From assembly GCA_045564655.1 (NCBI GenBank), contig JBJLGX010000011.1, positions 1 to 16,060 on the forward strand: a stretch of DNA of 16,060 nt, in the 5' to 3' direction. Position 1 is the stretch's first letter. Each line of letters begins with the position of its first letter. This document shows, piece by piece, positions 13,762 through 16,060 of the stretch. The position numbers and the translations under genes are program-made. Source of the DNA: UBA826 sp045564655 (lineage in GTDB: Bacteria > Chloroflexota > Dehalococcoidia > Lucifugimonadales > UBA826). The notes beneath the pieces are model-generated. The model worked only from the letters and a program-made list of their open reading frames with translations, was not told the origin of the DNA and made no database searches.

Positions 13762-14331
13762 TTAAATTTTAAAATAATTATTAATTATTTTATTCCATCT
13801 TTTTTCTGATTGCTTGTTAATAAAAACCGGTTTGAATCCTAGTTTTATATAAACTGCAATAGCTGGTATTCTCCAATCGTCAGTTTGAAGTATTACTTTT
13901 TTATAATTGTTTTCAATAAAATAGTTTATTACTGCTACACAAATATTTTTTCCTAGCCCCTTCCCTCTGTACTTGGGATGTGTCACTACAAAATCTAATC
14001 TTCCAACTTCTTCATTTTCGTGAATTGATGCTGATGAAAATGTTGCTGCAATAGCTTCGTTATTATTAAGTATTACTTTTGAACCAATTTGCCTTTTAAC
14101 AGGAGACATAAAGTTTTTGAGGGAATCAATATCCCATGCTGGATCAAATTCTCCTAAGTTCAGTAATGTAATCAAAGATTTATCTAGATCTTTAGAATAA
14201 TTATTTAACGAAAATTCTGTAGGTATATCAACTACTACATTATTATTTATGAATTCATTTAAATTTAATTCCATTAAAAGTTGTGATTTAACAATCGGTC
14301 TAACGAACACATTTTTATTTGAGTTGCTCAT
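13762..14331 (-). CDS. GNAT-family N-acetyltransferase
   Basis: 189 residues with one GNAT domain in the C-terminal half. The strand RLDFVVTHPKYRGKGLGKNI (about 111-130) holds the acetyl-CoA loop R122-G-K-G-L-G127, and DWRIPAIAVYIKLGFKPVF (152-170) is motif B. The N-terminal half is less typical. The overall layout recalls mycothiol synthase-type or unclassified GNATs; the substrate is unknown. It converges on the S45 acylase with 14 bases between stops. It probably has a leaderless mRNA: TGAGATAAT ends six bases before the ATG. Confidence 0.88.
   Translation of the reverse strand: MSNSNKNVFVRPIVKSQLLMELNLNEFINNNVVVDIPTEFSLNNYSKDLDKSLITLLNLGEFDPAWDIDSLKNFMSPVKRQIGSKVILNNNEAIAATFSSASIHENEEVGRLDFVVTHPKYRGKGLGKNICVAVINYFIENNYKKVILQTDDWRIPAIAVYIKLGFKPVFINKQSEKRWNKIINNYFKI
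13771..13791. terminator. AT-only inverted repeat at the convergent gene ends, weak terminator candidate
   Basis: AAAATAATTA (13771-13780) and TAATTATTTT (13782-13791) are perfect ten-base inverted repeats around one base. They lie just past the acylase stop, inside the last codons of the convergent acetyltransferase. The A and T flanks would give a U-run on either strand, but the stem has no G-C pair, so termination is uncertain. Confidence 0.3.
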
Positions 14332-14337
14332 GAAATT

Positions 14338-14346
14338 ATTATCTCA
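14338..14346 (-). promoter_or_regulatory. Extended -10 box for a leaderless transcript (14331 gene)
   Basis: On the minus strand TGAGATAAT fits TGn plus a TATAAT-like hexamer (GATAAT, 14343-14338), followed by six bases (AATTTC) and ATG 14331. No Shine-Dalgarno sequence is present. Confidence 0.5.
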
Positions 14347-14365
14347 TATAGCTGATGAATAATTT

Positions 14366-14384
14366 TTAGCTTAATTGTTATAAT
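14366..14384 (+). promoter_or_regulatory. -10 box for a leaderless transcript (14391 gene)
   Basis: TGTTATAAT (14376-14384) is an exact extended -10, with TTAGCT seven bases before the hexamer. TTAATT then ATG 14391 follow. The 18 bases ending in this ATG match those before ATG 15727 at all but one position. Confidence 0.6.
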
Positions 14385-14390
14385 TTAATT

Positions 14391-14777
14391 ATGAAAGTAA
14401 TTTTGGTAGATGCAATTAACACTTTAATAATTCCTGAAGAAGGAATATATATTCCTTTATTTGATTTACTAGAAACCTACCCAAATAGAAAGATAATTTT
14501 AACCGGAGCAAACGACCAAGAGATGGAATATCATGGACTAGGCAATTCTCCATATGAAGTTTTTACAATGAAGCATAATCCTGAAAAATCAAATTCGGAT
14601 TACTATAAAATTCTGATTGATCAATTTGATTTGAAAGTAGAAAATCTAATTTATATAGAACATAATTTGGAAGCTGTTCATTCTGCAGAATCAATGAATA
14701 TAAATGTTTATCATTACGATAAAGATTCGAAAGATCTTGAAAAATTAAATGAGTTTTTAATAAATAATTTACACTAA
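14391..14777 (+). CDS. Small HAD-like protein with altered catalytic motifs
   Basis: 128 residues with a HAD-type Rossmann core and no cap domain. Motif I is VDAINTL with D7 and T11 but Ile9 where phosphatases have the acid/base Asp. Motif II is ILTGAN (T38). The lysine region is EKSNSDYYK. Motif IV reads IYIEHNLEAVHSA, with E90 and E94 where the usual metal-binding Asp residues occur, and the end NVYHYD is the usual last strand. Catalysis is therefore doubtful; it could bind a ligand or be a divergent hydrolase. No Shine-Dalgarno sequence; the mRNA is probably leaderless. It lies 131 bases before the rhodopsin on the same strand, which has its own promoter. Confidence 0.75.
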   Translation: MKVILVDAINTLIIPEEGIYIPLFDLLETYPNRKIILTGANDQEMEYHGLGNSPYEVFTMKHNPEKSNSDYYKILIDQFDLKVENLIYIEHNLEAVHSAESMNINVYHYDKDSKDLEKLNEFLINNLH

Positions 14778-14866
14778 TATATTGTAAATATTTATCTTTG
14801 CATTGCACCATTCCTAACAAATTATTTTCTCAAAAATGTAAATTTAACATTTTATTAATATTTTAT

Positions 14867-14902
14867 TGTTAAGATCGTTCTGAAAATTCTAGTCATAGGA
14901 GG
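14867..14902 (+). promoter_or_regulatory. Promoter and Shine-Dalgarno of the rhodopsin gene
   Basis: TGTTAAGAT (14867-14875) fits an extended -10. AGGAGG (14897-14902) is a perfect Shine-Dalgarno six bases before ATG 14909, the strongest in the window, suggesting high translation. The predicted leader is about 27 bases. Confidence 0.55.
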
Positions 14903-14908
14903 ACAATT

Positions 14909-15601
14909 ATGGATTTTGTAGCATTATCTTTTTGGATTGCAACAGCTGCGATGTTAGCATCGACTGTGTTTTTCTTTTTAGAGAGATTTGACGTGTCTCC
15001 AAAATGGAGAACTTCAGTCACAGTTGCAGGACTGGTAACTGGTGTTGCCTTCTGGCATTATTTATACATGCGCGGTGTTTGGATAGATACAGGAACGAGC
15101 CCAACTGATCTAAGATATGTGGATTGGCTAATTACTGTTCCGCTTCAAATTGTAGAATTTTATTTAATTCTATATGCGGTTACCAAAGTGAAAATTAATT
15201 TATTTTGGCAATTATTAGGAGCATCGTTAGTGATGTTAATCTTTGGCTATCTAGGTGAAGCTGGTAATCTAAATGAATATATTGCATTCGGAATTGGTAT
15301 GCTCGGATGGTTATATGTAATTTATCTAGTTTATTTTGGAGAAGCAAAAAAAATCAATTCTTCAAGTGGTAATGCATCAAGCCAAATGGCATTTAAAGCT
15401 ATCAGAATGATCGTTTTAGTAGGATGGGCAATTTATCCAATTGGTTATGCATTAGGTAATTTTGGGGATTTGGGAGTGGATGGTATGAAAGCAATGAATA
15501 TCATTTATAATCTAGCCGACCTAGTAAATAAAACAGCATTTGGATTAGTTATATGGGCTGCAGCTAAGCAGGACAGTAATAAACAACAATTGGATTCCTA
15601 A
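14909..15601 (+). CDS. Proteorhodopsin, light-driven proton pump, blue-tuned
   Basis: 230 residues with seven membrane helices, very close in text to proteobacterial-type proteorhodopsin. The Schiff-base lysine is K208 in NLADLVNKTAFG. Helix C reads RYVDWLITVPLQIVEF: proton acceptor D72, T76 and donor E83 form the DTE motif of outward proton pumps (D97/T101/E108 in reference numbering). Q80 at reference position 105 indicates blue absorption, as in open-ocean variants. H50 in FWHYLYMRG is the conserved partner of D72. The protein begins directly at helix A, without the cleavable signal peptide of the reference. The EF loop is rich in Ser/Asn/Gly and about two residues longer. No retinal or carotenoid synthesis gene is nearby. 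A strong Shine-Dalgarno sequence and a dedicated terminator make it a single-gene unit; transfer between marine lineages is common for this family. Confidence 0.97.
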   Translation: MDFVALSFWIATAAMLASTVFFFLERFDVSPKWRTSVTVAGLVTGVAFWHYLYMRGVWIDTGTSPTDLRYVDWLITVPLQIVEFYLILYAVTKVKINLFWQLLGASLVMLIFGYLGEAGNLNEYIAFGIGMLGWLYVIYLVYFGEAKKINSSSGNASSQMAFKAIRMIVLVGWAIYPIGYALGNFGDLGVDGMKAMNIIYNLADLVNKTAFGLVIWAAAKQDSNKQQLDS

Positions 15602-15615
15602 CTTTGTTAAGAATT

Positions 15616-15660
15616 AGACGAGCAAATTACTGCTATATTATTAGGGTAATTTGCTCGTCT
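15616..15660. terminator. 15-bp perfect stem terminator after rhodopsin
   Basis: AGACGAGCAAATTAC (15616-15630) and GTAATTTGCTCGTCT (15646-15660) are perfect inverted repeats with a 15-base loop. The stem starts 14 bases after the rhodopsin stop. T-rich sequence follows without a clean U-run. It separates rhodopsin from the lipoprotein gene. Confidence 0.75.
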
Positions 15661-15701
15661 GAATTGAATTTTAATTTAACAATAATTTAAATAAGATATA
15701 T

Positions 15702-15720
15702 TTAGTTTATTGGTTATAAT
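15702..15720 (+). promoter_or_regulatory. -10 box for a leaderless lipoprotein transcript
   Basis: GGTTATAAT (15712-15720) with TTAGTT seven bases before the hexamer, then TTAATT and ATG 15727. It is almost identical to the arrangement at 14366-14391, and no Shine-Dalgarno sequence is present. Confidence 0.6.
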
Positions 15721-15726
15721 TTAATT

Positions 15727-16060
15727 ATGAAAAAATCAATTATATTCTTAATACTTCTTTTACCATTATTAATTTTGAGTTGCTCTTCGAGTAATGATGA
15801 TGAAATAAATCAACTTCAATTACAAATAATAGAATTAGAAAATCAAAAAATACAACAAGAACTTGATGAATTAAGAAAAGAAAAAGCTGAAGAACAAGCT
15901 ACCCTAGAATCTGAAGCCAAAGTAGCAAATGAAGAAAAGAAAAAAGCTGAAGCTGAAGCCAAAGCAGCAAAAGAAAATAAAGAAAAAGCTGAAGCAAAAG
16001 CCTTGTCTGCCAAATCTGCAAAAGAAAAAGCTGAAGCTGAAGCTGAAGCCAAAGCAGCAA
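15727..16060 (+). CDS. Coiled-coil lipoprotein, N-terminal part (runs off the window)
   Basis: 111 codons are visible, with no stop before the window end. The N-terminus is a lipoprotein signal: MKKSIIFLILLLPLLILSC with Cys19 after an I-L-S lipobox and a Ser/Asp-rich linker (SSSNDDE). From about residue 26 a long Ala/Glu/Lys/Gln coiled coil follows (LQLQIIELENQKIQQELDEL, then repeated KAEAEAKAAKE units). It should be anchored by lipid outside the cytoplasm with a rod-like helix reaching into the envelope, comparable in style to TolA-like or Lpp-like spacers, but the family is not identified and the C-terminal domain is unseen. A low-complexity antisense frame over this region is an artefact of the repeat. 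Confidence 0.85.
   Translation, partial: MKKSIIFLILLLPLLILSCSSSNDDEINQLQLQIIELENQKIQQELDELRKEKAEEQATLESEAKVANEEKKKAEAEAKAAKENKEKAEAKALSAKSAKEKAEAEAEAKAA
15945..16060 (+). repeat. In-frame direct repeats coding for the Ala/Glu/Lys coiled coil
   Basis: A 26-base unit built of GCTGAAGCTGAAGCC and AAAGCAGCAA occurs identically at 15945-15970 and 16035-16060, 90 bases apart (30 codons), with partial copies between. The spacing keeps the reading frame and the heptad-like charge pattern. Such units can expand or contract by slippage. Confidence 0.75.

Noticed and set aside
14563..14820. Minus-strand frame opposite the small HAD-like gene
   Set aside because: The plus-strand gene has HAD-type motifs and a promoter; the antisense frame has neither.
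15843..16052. Minus-strand open frame rich in Ala/Ser/Phe
   Set aside because: It is the antisense of the GCTGAAGCC-type repeat in the coiled-coil lipoprotein; low complexity and no ribosome-binding site.

Overview
The window is strongly AT-rich (roughly 30 percent GC by eye) and densely packed with short, mostly metabolic genes on both strands. It looks like a chromosomal segment of a free-living, probably marine, heterotrophic bacterium. The best pointer is a complete proton-pumping proteorhodopsin near the right end, with the glutamine that tunes the pigment to blue light. I cannot assign a lineage with certainty. Surface-ocean SAR202-type Chloroflexota or another streamlined AT-rich marine clade would fit the content (creatininase, GYD protein, M19 dipeptidase, dehalogenase, S45 acylase). 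I see no rRNA, tRNA, insertion sequence or CRISPR array.

Layout: bases 3-140 hold the 3' end of an unrecognised gene. A minus-strand block (141-2416) carries a nitroreductase, an M42-like metallopeptidase and a nucleoside deaminase. A ~103-bp near-identical direct repeat flanks the peptidase, and the left copy holds the last 18 codons of the nitroreductase, so the peptidase looks inserted between the other two with duplication of their junction. A 60-residue protein with two equal zinc-finger-like motifs (2511-2693) diverges from a plus-strand DinB / acetyltransferase / creatininase cluster (2739-4552). An MFS transporter and a small membrane protein run back on the minus strand (4580-6040). 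Bases 6096-6173 contain a GC-rich structured element and a 24-bp perfect palindrome. Upstream of these lies a minus-strand cluster: a six-helix membrane protein, an unknown protein and an excisionase-type HTH protein (7556 down to 6173).

To the right, a 48-codon small gene precedes an M19 dipeptidase and a GYD-domain protein (7824-9484). A minus-strand operon follows (Cys-tailed protein, ankyrin lipoprotein, type II haloacid dehalogenase; 11324 down to 9735). Next come a penicillin-acylase-family hydrolase (11429-13747), a convergent acetyltransferase, a divergent small HAD-like protein, the rhodopsin with a 15-bp-stem terminator, and a coiled-coil lipoprotein cut by the window end.

A theme across the window is promoter layout. 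Five starts (7624, 11324, 14331, 14391, 15727) have a TATAAT-like hexamer exactly six bases before ATG and no Shine-Dalgarno sequence, as expected for leaderless mRNAs. Other genes (2739, 7556, 7824, 9158, 10963, 11429, 14909) have clear Shine-Dalgarno sequences. Four promoters also share a TTGACT-like block seven bases upstream of TATAAT.
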